A stretch of DNA of 64,000 nt from Paraburkholderia acidisoli (lineage in GTDB: Bacteria; Pseudomonadota; Gammaproteobacteria; Burkholderiales; Burkholderiaceae). Location of the stretch: NCBI RefSeq assembly GCF_009789675.1, contig NZ_CP046914.1, forward strand, positions 930,001-994,000, written 5' to 3'. A program made the translations under genes and the position numbers. Positions 16,939-25,111 of the stretch are shown piece after piece. The stretch's first letter is position 1. Every line of letters begins with the position of its first letter. The notes under the pieces were generated by a model. The model had not been told where the DNA came from. It did not search any database and saw only the letters and a program-made list of their open reading frames with translations.

Positions 16939-17484
16939 ATGGCGAAACTTCTGACCGATCAAGAATTCCAGCGTTTTTCCGAGCTTCAGCAGAAGCAGGC
17001 GAGCTTCACGATCTCGCCCGACGAAGCCGACGAGCTGCGCGATATCGTCGCGCGCGCGCAGAAAAAACGCGACGACCGTGCCGACGCGATGAAGACCGTC
17101 GAAACCGCGATCGCCGAGTTCGACATCGCGCCCGAAGAGCTGTACACGCAGGAGCAGATCGCCGAAGCCGCGCGCAATTTCGGCCTGATTCCCGCCACGC
17201 GCAAGGAGCGCGTGCTGCCGCCCTCGCTCACGTTCAACGGCAAGACGCACCAGTGGACCACGCGCGCGCTGCCCGACGAAGTTCGCGCGCCGCTGTTCGA
17301 GGCGTTCCAGGGCGGCCAGTCGGTGAAGGCGTTCATCGCCACGCCCAAGGACACCGCGCGTTGCGCCGCGACCATCGCGCGACTCGAAAAGGAAACGGGC
17401 GCGCAGTACGCGCAAGCATGGCTCGAGGAACTGTCGCTCACGCGCGGCCAGATCGACGAGGCGCTCGGCAAGCTGGCTGCCTGA
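16939..17484 (+). CDS. Conserved hypothetical protein, helical, charged
   Basis: A 181-residue soluble protein I cannot assign to a characterised family. It opens MAKLLTDQEFQRFSELQQKQ and has a long charged helical segment to about residue 85, then a compact part with LPPSLTFNGKTHQWTTRALP and a C-terminal helix containing YAQAWLEELSLTRGQIDEAL. There is no signal peptide or membrane segment. The start is uncertain: the open frame reaches upstream to 16831, an alternative ATG is at 16870, and none has a good ribosome site; I take 16939 because regular residue composition starts there. The C-terminal part superficially resembles the helical linker region of H-NS-type proteins, but no DNA-binding core is present. 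Confidence 0.75.
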   Translation: MAKLLTDQEFQRFSELQQKQASFTISPDEADELRDIVARAQKKRDDRADAMKTVETAIAEFDIAPEELYTQEQIAEAARNFGLIPATRKERVLPPSLTFNGKTHQWTTRALPDEVRAPLFEAFQGGQSVKAFIATPKDTARCAATIARLEKETGAQYAQAWLEELSLTRGQIDEALGKLAA

Positions 17485-17525
17485 TGTATCGAAGGCACGC
17501 CATGCACTGAAGTCTTCGTGCGAAA

Positions 17526-17560
17526 AAAAGCGCGCGGTTCGACAAGAACCGCGCGCTTTT
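17526..17560. terminator. Bidirectional intrinsic terminator
   Basis: A perfect 15-bp stem (17526-17540 with 17546-17560) around a 5-base loop, GC-rich in the middle and with A-run/T-run ends on both sides. It serves the converging hypothetical gene and the acyl-CoA-synthetase/GNAT gene. Confidence 0.9.
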
Positions 17561-17590
17561 ATATCGACGATAAAAACCGTTCGCCGCGCG

Positions 17591-19966
17591 TCACTCCAGC
17601 GCCATGCGAAAGCCCACCACGCCCGGATCGTCCGTTGGCGTGACCGTGAAGCCGCAGCGGCGCGCGAGCGCGATCATCGGCGCGTTCTCGCGCAGCGCCT
17701 CGCCCACCAGCCAGGGCGTGCCGCGCGAGCGCACGTAAGCGACGATGCGCGACATCAGCAACTGCCCCAACCCGCGCCCCTTGAGATTCGAGAGGATCGC
17801 CACGGCGAATTCGGCGGTTTCGTTGTCGGGGTCCGCGACCGCCCGCACGACGCCGAGCGTGCGCGGCTTGCCGTCGTCGTCGTCCACGGTCGCGACCAGC
17901 GCCATCTCGCGGTCGTAATCGATCTGCGTCATGCGCGCGAGTTGCGTGTGGTCGAAGCTGCGCACCGCCGAAAAGAAGCGCAGGCGCAGATCGTCGGGCG
18001 TCATCGACTCGACGAAACGGCGATGCTGTTCCTCGTCTTCAGGGCGGATCGGCCGGATCGTCAGGCGCTGGCCGTGCCAGTCGAGCGTTTCTTCGAGGCG
18101 GCGCGGATACGGCATGATCGCGAAACGGCTGCGCTTCTCCGCGAGTTGCAGACGCGGCGCCACGATCAGCGTGGCCGTGGGCAGCACGCGCAGCGTCAAC
18201 CTCACGCCAACGATCTCGCGCACCTCGCACACGGCCTGCGAGAGCTGCGTGAGCGCCGTGAGCGTGGGCTCGGGCGCCACGTAACGCGCATACGGCGAGC
18301 GCGCCACGATATCGCGCGAGAGCACCGGATTGAGCGGCGGCAGGCTATACACGCGCAACGGCGGCGACATGCCGTCGGGCGAAGGCGCGACAAAGTGGAA
18401 CACCGGGCCGAAGTTGTCGTCGTCGCGAAACTCCACGGCCACGTCCACCACGGGCTTCACGCCGGGGCCCGCATCGCCATGAATCTCGGGCTCGCAATGC
18501 AGCCCGAAGCGGCCGAGCAGCCGCGCCGCCGCCTCGCCTTCCAGCGCCGCCTGGCCGCGTGCCAGCGCCGCGCGCGCCTCGCCCTGCGCCGCCTCGATCA
18601 GGGCGGCGCCTTGCGCGGGCAGGGTCTCGGGCGTCTGCATCAGCAATTCGCGGCCGAGCCGGTAGTCGACGAGACGCGCGAACGCGCGCGCGAGGCGCCG
18701 TGGCGTGGTGTGCACGGGAATGCCGTGCGCGTGCAGCGCGTCGCGCGTGGCCTCGTCCACGCCGCCGAAGAAGCACGCGAGCATGCCGCGATACGCAAAG
18801 CGCTGCTGCTCGATGAGCGTGCGCGCCACCGCTTCCACGGGCGCGCTGTGCGTGGGCGCGTGCACGACGAACGCGGTGCCCGTCGAGCGCTGCGGCGCGA
18901 GCGTTTGCAGCGCGAGGCCGAAATGCTCGGGCTTCGCGGTGTCGCCGAGCACGAGCGGATTGCCGGCCTGCGCGTGCGGCAGCGCGGTTTCGATGGCCGC
19001 GCGCGCTTCGGCGCTCCAGGGCGCGAGCGTGTCGCCGGCTTTCAGGAAGGCGTCGCGCGCGAGCGTGGCCACGCCGCGGTCGCTGGTGATGAGCGTGGCC
19101 GTGTCGCTCGCGGCCACGCGACCCACGCCGAGCGTTTCGATTTCGTCGAGCAGGTCGTCGAGCGTGTCCACGCGCACGAGGCCCGCGCGCCGGAACGCGG
19201 CCGTGTAGAGCGCGTCGCCGGCGTCGTCGCGGCCGCTGCGCAACGCCAGCACGGGCTTGTTACGCGCCGCCGCGCGCGCCGCCGACATGAACTTGCGCGC
19301 CGCGCGGATCGTGTCGACTTCGAGCAGGATCGCGCGCGTGGACGGGTCGCTCGCGAGATAGTCGAGCACGTCGCCGGCATCCACGTCGCACTCGCCGCCC
19401 AGCGCGATCACGTGCGAAAAACCCAGCCCGCGCGCGCCGGCCCAGCGCAGCACGGCGTTGGTGAGCGCGTTCGACTGCGAGACCCACGCCACGCCGCCCT
19501 TGCGCGCGATCGATGCGGCGGCGCCCAGTTGCGCGTTGAGCGCGGGCGTGAGCGCGCCCAGGCTGCCCGGTCCCACGATACGCAGCAGATGCGGGCGCGC
19601 CGCCGCGAGCGCGTGACGCAGGTGTGTGCGGTCGTCTTCGTCGCGCACTTCGCCCACGACGATGGCCGCGCGCGTGCCCATGCCGCCCAGCCGGTGCACG
19701 AGCGCGGGCCACGTGGCCGGGCGCGTGCAGAGGATGGCGACGGTGGGCGCTTCGGGCAGATCGCCCGCGTCGGCGAGCACCGTGTGCCCGTCGAAGTTGT
19801 CCGATTCGCCCGCGTGATGCGGATTCACCGCCCACAGCGGCCCCGCGAAACCGCCTTCGACCAGCCGTTCCCACACCATGCCGCCGATACTGCCCGGACG
19901 CCGCGACGCGCCGATCACGGCGACGGATTTCGGCTGGAATATCGCGTCGAGATTGCGTACGGTCAC
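17591..19966 (-). CDS. Acyl-CoA-synthetase-like/GNAT fusion, probable protein lysine acetyltransferase
   Basis: A 791-residue fusion of the Pat/YfiQ type. Residues 1-130 form a CoA-binding Rossmann domain (SVAVIGASRRPGSIGGMVWE), followed by succinyl-CoA-ligase-like domains (GPGSLGALTPALNAQLG; WVSQSNALTNAVLRWA) to about residue 420. Residues 430-600 are a shortened ATP-grasp-like stretch (PVFHFVAPSPDG; SLPPLNPVLSRDIVARS). A C-terminal GNAT domain (about 620-791) includes ESMTPDDLRLRFFSAVRSF and LSNLKGRGLGQLLM, the acetyl-CoA pyrophosphate loop. Such proteins acetylate lysines of enzymes such as acetyl-CoA synthetase. The length is about 100 residues below typical Pat (near 890), with the loss in the ATP-grasp part. 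The start is GTG at 19966 with GAGGAG 6 bases upstream. Confidence 0.87.
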   Translation of the reverse strand: MTVRNLDAIFQPKSVAVIGASRRPGSIGGMVWERLVEGGFAGPLWAVNPHHAGESDNFDGHTVLADAGDLPEAPTVAILCTRPATWPALVHRLGGMGTRAAIVVGEVRDEDDRTHLRHALAAARPHLLRIVGPGSLGALTPALNAQLGAAASIARKGGVAWVSQSNALTNAVLRWAGARGLGFSHVIALGGECDVDAGDVLDYLASDPSTRAILLEVDTIRAARKFMSAARAAARNKPVLALRSGRDDAGDALYTAAFRRAGLVRVDTLDDLLDEIETLGVGRVAASDTATLITSDRGVATLARDAFLKAGDTLAPWSAEARAAIETALPHAQAGNPLVLGDTAKPEHFGLALQTLAPQRSTGTAFVVHAPTHSAPVEAVARTLIEQQRFAYRGMLACFFGGVDEATRDALHAHGIPVHTTPRRLARAFARLVDYRLGRELLMQTPETLPAQGAALIEAAQGEARAALARGQAALEGEAAARLLGRFGLHCEPEIHGDAGPGVKPVVDVAVEFRDDDNFGPVFHFVAPSPDGMSPPLRVYSLPPLNPVLSRDIVARSPYARYVAPEPTLTALTQLSQAVCEVREIVGVRLTLRVLPTATLIVAPRLQLAEKRSRFAIMPYPRRLEETLDWHGQRLTIRPIRPEDEEQHRRFVESMTPDDLRLRFFSAVRSFDHTQLARMTQIDYDREMALVATVDDDDGKPRTLGVVRAVADPDNETAEFAVAILSNLKGRGLGQLLMSRIVAYVRSRGTPWLVGEALRENAPMIALARRCGFTVTPTDDPGVVGFRMALE

Positions 19967-20098
19967 AGGCGCTCCTCGTGGTGTTGGCCATCACGAAGGA
20001 GGATAGGTGAATCGGCCTGGCGGTGCGCGCATTTCGCCCGCGGCGCCGGCGCGACAGCACGGCGGCATGGCGTCGCACGCGTTATCGGCGTCAAAACA

Positions 20099-20134
20099 AA
20101 AACGGCCGCGTTCGTGCCGGAACGCAGCCGTTTT
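20099..20134 (-). terminator. Intrinsic terminator after prfC
   Basis: Arms 20099-20113 and 20120-20134 pair with one mismatch around a 6-base loop; on the minus strand the hairpin is followed by TTTTGTTTTG. It lies 40 bases after the prfC stop. Confidence 0.8.
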
Positions 20135-20174
20135 CTGGCTTGCGGCAAGCGCAAGCAACATGCGCGAAACGCGC

Positions 20175-21776
20175 TTACATCGCCTTCTTGAACGGCGCGC
20201 CGGAATGCTCGCGCAATTCGTTGAACACGATCTTCGGCCAGGCCTTTTGCGCGACCTCGATCTCGGACACATGCGAAGCGAGATAGGTGGGCGCGTTCGA
20301 CGCGTCGTAGGCCATGCGCGCCTCGTACGAGTCGGTGAAGCGGCGCAGTTCGGCGGGATCGTCGCAGGTCACCCAGCGCGAGAGGCGATAACGCGCGGGC
20401 ATCAGGCGCACGGCCACCTTGTATTCCGCCGAAAGACGATGCGACACCACCTCGAACTGCAGCTGGCCGACCGCGCCCAGAATGGTCGCGCCGCCGTGAA
20501 TGGGGCGGAACACCTGGATCGCGCCTTCTTCGCCGAGCTGCTTGAGCGCTTCGCCCAGTTGCTTCGCGCGCATCGGGTCGACCACTTCGATGGTCTGGAA
20601 AATTTCCGGCGCGAAGAACGGCAGCCCCGTGAATTGCAGGTCTTCGCCTTCGGTGAGCGTGTCGCCGAGGCTCAGCGTGCCATGGTTAGGAATACCGATG
20701 ATGTCGCCAGGATACGCCTCCGCCACGGTCTCGCGACGCTGCGAGAGGAAGCTCACCACGTTGTTGGCGCGGAAGGTCTTGTTGTTGCGCGTGACCTTCA
20801 GCTGCATGCCGCGCTCGAAATGCCCCGAGCACACGCGAATGAACGCCACGCGGTCGCGGTGCGCGAGGTCCATGTTGGCCTGCACCTTGAACACGACGCC
20901 TGTGAATTTGGCTTCGTCGGGCGAGACCGCGCGCTGCACGGCCGCGCGCGGCGACGGCGGCGGCGCGAGGTCGACGAGCGCGTCGAGAATTTCCTTCACG
21001 CCGAAGTTGTTGATCGCCGAACCGAACAGCACCGGCGACTGCTGGCCCGCGAGGAACGCGTCGCGATCGAAGGTGGGCGTCGCGCCCGTGATCAGCTCGA
21101 CTTCTTCCTTCGTGCGCTTCCAGTGATAGCCGAAGCGCGCTTCGCCGTCGGCATCGCCGATGTTCTGCAGCGTTTCGACCGCCCCGCCGAGCGATTCCTG
21201 ACCCGCGCGGAACACGCGCACCTGGTCGCGCTGGATGTCGTACACGCCCTGGAATTCCTTGCCCATGCCGATAGGCCAGGTGAACGGCACCGCCGCCACG
21301 CCCAGATGCTGCTCGATTTCGTCGAGCAGTTCGAGCGGCTCGCGCACTTCGCGGTCGAGCTTGTTGATGAACGTGAGAATGGGCGTCTTGCGGCTGCGAC
21401 AGACTTCGAGCAGCTTGAGCGTTTGCGCTTCCACGCCGTTCGCGCCGTCGATCACCATCACGGCCGCGTCCACGGCCGTCAGCACGCGGTACGTGTCTTC
21501 CGAGAAGTCTTCGTGGCCCGGCGTGTCGAGCAGGTTGATGACGGCGTCGCCGTACTCGAACTGCATGACCGAGCTGGCGACCGAAATGCCGCGCTGCTTT
21601 TCGATCTCCATCCAGTCGGAGGTCGCGAAGCGGCCGCTCTTCTTGCCCTTCACCGTACCGGCGATCTGGATCGCGCCCGAAAACAGCAGCAGCTTTTCGG
21701 TGAGCGTGGTTTTGCCCGCGTCCGGGTGAGAGATGACCGCGAACGTGCGGCGGCGTCTGAGTTCGGCTACTGACAT
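20175..21776 (-). CDS. prfC: Peptide chain release factor 3
   Basis: A 533-residue translational GTPase, close to the 529 residues of E. coli RF3. G1 is SHPDAGKTT (residues 16-24), the switch I region contains QRGISVASSVMQFEY, G3 is DTPGHEDFSEDTYR, and G4 is NKLDRE. RF3-specific C-terminal parts include GDTLTEGEDLQFTGLPFFAPE and PIHGGATILGAVGQLQFEVV. It recycles RF1/RF2 from the ribosome after peptide release. The ATG at 21776 fits the conserved N-terminus MSVAELRRRRTFAVISHPDA; a longer in-frame extension upstream lacks similarity to the family. It is monocistronic, followed by its own terminator. Confidence 0.98.
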   Translation of the reverse strand: MSVAELRRRRTFAVISHPDAGKTTLTEKLLLFSGAIQIAGTVKGKKSGRFATSDWMEIEKQRGISVASSVMQFEYGDAVINLLDTPGHEDFSEDTYRVLTAVDAAVMVIDGANGVEAQTLKLLEVCRSRKTPILTFINKLDREVREPLELLDEIEQHLGVAAVPFTWPIGMGKEFQGVYDIQRDQVRVFRAGQESLGGAVETLQNIGDADGEARFGYHWKRTKEEVELITGATPTFDRDAFLAGQQSPVLFGSAINNFGVKEILDALVDLAPPPSPRAAVQRAVSPDEAKFTGVVFKVQANMDLAHRDRVAFIRVCSGHFERGMQLKVTRNNKTFRANNVVSFLSQRRETVAEAYPGDIIGIPNHGTLSLGDTLTEGEDLQFTGLPFFAPEIFQTIEVVDPMRAKQLGEALKQLGEEGAIQVFRPIHGGATILGAVGQLQFEVVSHRLSAEYKVAVRLMPARYRLSRWVTCDDPAELRRFTDSYEARMAYDASNAPTYLASHVSEIEVAQKAWPKIVFNELREHSGAPFKKAM

Positions 21777-22342
21777 GGATAAGGCGGGTATCACGGATGA
21801 ATTCGGGCAACCGGGCCGCGCGGCGATGGTTGCGGCGAGCGCGGCGGCGCTTGCGGGCGGCGTCTTGCGGCGGTCTTGCGAGAGTTTTGCCGGGTTACGG
21901 GGCGCGATGACAGCAAGCCCCCAACGGCAAATAGCACGAGCGATCGGAACAATGCGGGGATGCTCGCGCAAAACGGCGCCGGGACCGAATGATACACGTC
22001 ATTACGGCCGTCGGCTCAATGTTCGCTGCGGGCCGGGTCTGGCGAAGCGGCGTTTGCGCGCGCCGCTGAACGGTGAGGATTTACGGGAGCGGTCGGGAAA
22101 TGGGGCTATACGGGGTTTATGCGGGGGCGATGCGCGCAACCACGCTCAGGCCCGCGCGGCTTGCTCACGCTGGCTTCGAGCGAAACCGCGTTGCGGAACA
22201 AGCACTTGCCGTGTTTCAAAGCGAGCAGGCTCGCCAGCGCCGATCGCGAATAGACAGCGAGAAAACGGCGCAGAAGCGGGCGGGCGCGGCTTAATGGTGA
22301 GCTTTTACGGGAATGGCGCCGGTTGAATACGGCGCCCGTGAT
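21777..22342. other. 566-bp gap with no gene recognised
   Basis: Lies upstream of prfC and downstream of the H-NS gene, both on the minus strand. Open frames exist on both strands but none has a ribosome site or protein-like composition. No RNA gene or clear terminator was recognised. It probably holds the prfC promoter, which I could not place with confidence. Confidence 0.5.
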
Positions 22343-22639
22343 TTATTCGGCGATAAGAAAGCGTTCGCGATTCTTGCCCGCGAGCCAGCCCGGCGCGCGA
22401 CCCCGGCCGCTCCAGGTTTCGCCCGTTTTAGGATTGCGATAGCGCGCGGGCAATGCCTTCTTGCGCGCAGCGGCGGGCGCCGCACGCTCCGAAAAACCGA
22501 GTTCTTCCGCCGTGATTTCGTATTCCGCGATCTTTTCCTTGATCTCGGCGATCGCCTGGGCAACTTCTTTTTCGCGCGCCGCGGCCACTTCCTTATGCAG
22601 CTTTTCCAGTTGCGCGGTTAATTGCTTGTAGCTCGGCAT
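22343..22639 (-). CDS. H-NS-family nucleoid protein
   Basis: A 98-residue H-NS-type protein. Residues 1-50 are a coiled-coil oligomerisation region (QLTAQLEKLHKEVAAAREKE); the C-terminal DNA-binding core reads ARYRNPKTGETWSGRGRAPGWL, with the RGR loop that enters AT-rich minor grooves. Burkholderia genomes carry many such short paralogues that silence horizontally acquired DNA. GGAGA lies 9 bases upstream of the ATG. The region between this gene and 23.4 kb is visibly more AT-rich than the rest, a plausible local target. Confidence 0.94.
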   Translation of the reverse strand: MPSYKQLTAQLEKLHKEVAAAREKEVAQAIAEIKEKIAEYEITAEELGFSERAAPAAARKKALPARYRNPKTGETWSGRGRAPGWLAGKNRERFLIAE

Positions 22640-22775
22640 GAAACGTCATCTCCAGTTTGTCGCGATCGCGTCATTGTGACCGGTTTGGAGTGTCAACGTC
22701 GCGCCTGGCGCGCTTTTTTACAAAACTGACGCGACGGTTTGTTTCAGGTCGCATTAGCGCGATATTTGCGCCAGA

Positions 22776-23003
22776 TTAGCGGCCGCGCTGCTGCAACGCT
22801 TCGAGCTGAACGCGGCCTTCGAGCGCGCGCAACGCATCGTTCAAGCGCTTGACGCGCTGGATTTGCGACGGCACGAGATGCGCGGTCGACACCGAATCCA
22901 GCCTTCCGCGCCAATACGAAAGCGGAATGCGATCACTGCCCGAAAGCCGCGTGATCACGTGTTCGAGATGCTCGATGTCCTTTTCGAGTTGGTGATGATT
23001 CAT
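22776..23003 (-). CDS. Small conserved hypothetical protein
   Basis: A 75-residue soluble, mainly helical protein: MNHHQLEKDIEHLEHVITRL at the start, then SYWRGRLDSV and a Leu/Arg-rich C-terminal helix. No known domain recognised. The ATG at 23003 is preferred over an in-frame ATG 12 codons upstream because the sequence becomes regular there. Amphipathic heptad-like spacing suggests a short coiled coil. It sits upstream of, and on the same strand as, the H-NS gene but 136 bases away, so co-transcription is uncertain. Confidence 0.65.
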   Translation of the reverse strand: MNHHQLEKDIEHLEHVITRLSGSDRIPLSYWRGRLDSVSTAHLVPSQIQRVKRLNDALRALEGRVQLEALQQRGR

Positions 23004-23404
23004 CGCTGCCCCGGTAATGACAAATTTTATCGAGCGCACACTCCAGAAAAGCGCGCACTGCCTTTCGCCGCCTCGCCAGCCCGCCGTTTAAAGCGGATAA
23101 TCGTGCGATATTGATGCCGCGCCTGTCCGTTGCACTATCTGGACACGGTACGCGAGCCCCGGCGTATTTAGACGTTTTCTTCCACACACGAGACCCAGAA
23201 TAAAACCGGTGCGGCCGACCATCCGTTGGTTACCGCACGGAATGTCGATGGCCACAGGTCCAACCTGAAGCCTGAAATTGAATCCACACAACAATGCAGA
23301 TTAACGGGGGCTATTGCGTCTGTATATTCCACAATTGTGGAAGGATATGCGGGGAGCATTAATCCAGCGAAGAGCCCGACCAAGACTCGAACTATGAGAT
23401 TGGC
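23004..23404. other. 401-bp AT-richer intergenic region upstream of LuxR-type gene
   Basis: A regulatory gap of lower GC than its surroundings between the divergent small hypothetical gene and the LuxR-type regulator. Its only distinct element is the 16-bp palindrome listed separately. No coding potential is seen; short frames on the minus strand show no ribosome site. Confidence 0.6.
23327..23342. promoter_or_regulatory. Perfect 16-bp palindrome, candidate operator
   Basis: TTCCACAATTGTGGAA reads the same on both strands, centred about 70 bp upstream of the GTG start of the LuxR-type gene and flanked by ATA on the left and ATA after two bases on the right. Its position and symmetry fit an autoregulatory or partner-regulator binding site. 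Inferred. Confidence 0.6.
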
Positions 23405-24643
23405 GTGAAAACAAACGAATCAGAATACGATCGCCTGCTGCACGATATTTACGAAACCATTGATAATCCTTGCGCCTGGAAAGATGTCTGCACGCATTTG
23501 CGTGAGGCAATCGAAGCGGCGTCGGTGCATCTGTTCGGTTTCGACCGCCAGCGCGATCTTTTTTCATGGAGCGACGGTTTTGCGCTGGCGAGCGCCGAAC
23601 CGCTCGAACGCATTCGCCCGCTGTATCGCGACGACGCGCGGCTGTCCTGGCTGCGCGCGTTTCCGGCGAGCAAGTGGCTCCATTGCGGCGTCGAACTCGA
23701 CGGCGCCGATAACGGCGACACCGCCAGCGGCACAACCGGGTTCGCGCTCTATCCGGCCGCGGACGGGCATCGCTGCGTCGCGTTGTGCAAGCTCGTCGAT
23801 CATCAGCGGCTCACAGTCATTCTCGCGTGCAGCGCCGACGCGGAAGGCGACCCGCTCGACGCCGAAGCCCGCGCGCTGCTCGAACGCCTGACGCCGCATC
23901 TGGCGCGCGCGGTGCGGCTCTACGCGCGCCGCTTCTCGCTGAACGCCGACGCGCTCGCCGCCCGCAAACGCGCGCCCGCCATGCTCGTGAGCGCGCAGGG
24001 CGAAGTCCTGCACAGCAACGAGCCCGCGCAGCAGTTGCTGCGCGTCACTTCGCTGGTGCGCGTGCGCAATCGCCGGCTCGCGCTGGCCGCGCCTCACCAC
24101 GCGCGCCTGCTCGAAGACATCGCCGTGAACGAGGCGCGTCTGCGCAACCGCGCGAGCGGCGCGCGGGCGGCGGCGGCGCGGTTCCGGGCGCTGCGGATTG
24201 TTGGCGATGGAAGCGACGCGGCGGCCGCGAACGGCACGAATGCCACGAGCGGCACGGCGTATTCCGGCGCGAACGGGCAGGAAGTGCTCTATGCGTTCTA
24301 CAACGTGGTGGTGACGCCCGACGACGCCTCGGCGGCCGAGCTGCGCGCTTACGCGGCGCTGACGTTCTATCACCCGAGGTCGGCGCCGCCCGTGGACGAA
24401 CAGGTGCTCGCCGCGGCCTTCGATCTATCGCCCGCCGAATGCCGCATCGCGCTGCTGCTCGCAGAGGGTCTCGCGCTCAAGGAAATTGCCGCGCAGGTGG
24501 GCGTTCAGCACGACACCGTGCGCAAGCAACTGCAATCGATCTTTCAGAAGACGGCCACGCGCCGCCAGGCCGACCTGCTGCGTCTGCTGCTCAATCTGCC
24601 CTCGCCCAACGCGCGCGGCACGCCGGACGGAGGGACCGCCTAG
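23405..24643 (+). CDS. LuxR-type helix-turn-helix transcriptional regulator
   Basis: A 412-residue regulator with a C-terminal LuxR/GerE DNA-binding domain (about residues 335-400): DLSPAECRIALLLAEGLALK, EIAAQVGVQHDTVRKQLQSI, FQKTATRRQADLLRLLL. The N-terminal 180 residues resemble a sensory fold (VHLFGFDRQRDLFSW; TGFALYPAADGHRCVALCKL) and the middle contains a PAS-like stretch (AMLVSAQGEVLHSNEPAQQLL); no receiver domain or acyl-homoserine-lactone signature is visible. A low-complexity insertion rich in Asn, Gly, Thr and Ala lies near residues 270-290. The start is GTG at 23405. The stop codon lies within the first unit of a 14-bp tandem repeat. Target genes unknown. Confidence 0.88.
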   Translation: MKTNESEYDRLLHDIYETIDNPCAWKDVCTHLREAIEAASVHLFGFDRQRDLFSWSDGFALASAEPLERIRPLYRDDARLSWLRAFPASKWLHCGVELDGADNGDTASGTTGFALYPAADGHRCVALCKLVDHQRLTVILACSADAEGDPLDAEARALLERLTPHLARAVRLYARRFSLNADALAARKRAPAMLVSAQGEVLHSNEPAQQLLRVTSLVRVRNRRLALAAPHHARLLEDIAVNEARLRNRASGARAAAARFRALRIVGDGSDAAAANGTNATSGTAYSGANGQEVLYAFYNVVVTPDDASAAELRAYAALTFYHPRSAPPVDEQVLAAAFDLSPAECRIALLLAEGLALKEIAAQVGVQHDTVRKQLQSIFQKTATRRQADLLRLLLNLPSPNARGTPDGGTA

Positions 24644-24688
24644 GTGGGGCCGCCCAGGTGGGGCCGCCTAGGTGGGGCCGCCTAGGCG
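24636..24688. repeat. 14-bp tandem repeat spanning a stop codon
   Basis: Unit CCGCCTAGGTGGGG at 24636-24649, 24650-24663 (one T to C change) and 24664-24677, then a partial copy to 24688. The TAG stop of the LuxR-type gene is inside unit 1. The CCTAGG core is itself palindromic and contains CTAG, a tetranucleotide usually rare in such genomes. The GGGG runs repeat every 14 bases. Confidence 0.9.
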
Positions 24689-24694
24689 CGTTGG

Positions 24695-24976
24695 TTACTT
24701 CGCCGCCGCGCGGCAAGCGAACACGAGCGTGAAGTTGTTGCCTTCGGTGGTCTGCGCGACGTTGTCGTAGCCCGCGCCGCCGCAGCGCGAACGCGCCTGC
24801 TGCACGCACGAATCGCGGTCGCCGGAGGCCGGGCATTGCACCTGCACCGTGGGCCGGCCGTCGGAAAGGAACAGCGGCGGACCGCTGCTACAGGCGGCGA
24901 GCGCCGCGAGCAAGGCGCCGGCAACCGGCAGACGCCACGAGCGGCGCGACGTAAACAACGAACCGAAACGAGTCAT
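24695..24976 (-). CDS. Small lipoprotein of unknown function
   Basis: A 93-residue protein with a lipoprotein signal: basic start, hydrophobic LPVAGALLAALAAC ending in the lipobox LAAC (Cys near residue 29). The mature part, about 65 residues, has four Cys residues beside the lipidated one (VQCPASGDRDSCVQQARSRC, then LVFACRAAAK), suggesting two disulfides. It would be anchored in the envelope. I do not recognise the family. The ATG at 24976 lacks a strong ribosome site. Convergent with the LuxR-type gene across the tandem repeat. Confidence 0.75.
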   Translation of the reverse strand: MTRFGSLFTSRRSWRLPVAGALLAALAACSSGPPLFLSDGRPTVQVQCPASGDRDSCVQQARSRCGGAGYDNVAQTTEGNNFTLVFACRAAAK

Positions 24977-25111
24977 TGGAGCACCCCGATGGGCTTTCTA
25001 GTTTTTCGACGTTGCGATTGTGCCATGCCGCGAGCCGCCTGCGCGGCGTGACACGATGCGTTTTGCGTCGTCGCTTCTGGGCCACATTCCGGGCGAATAC
25101 CGCGGCGGTAC

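Noticed and set aside
17942..20191. Long plus-strand open frame opposite the acyl-CoA-synthetase/GNAT gene
   Set aside because: Arg/His-rich translation with no recognisable fold; a by-product of high GC at third codon positions.
24636..24688. CRISPR array
   Set aside because: The units are contiguous 14-mers with no spacers, and no cas gene is present.
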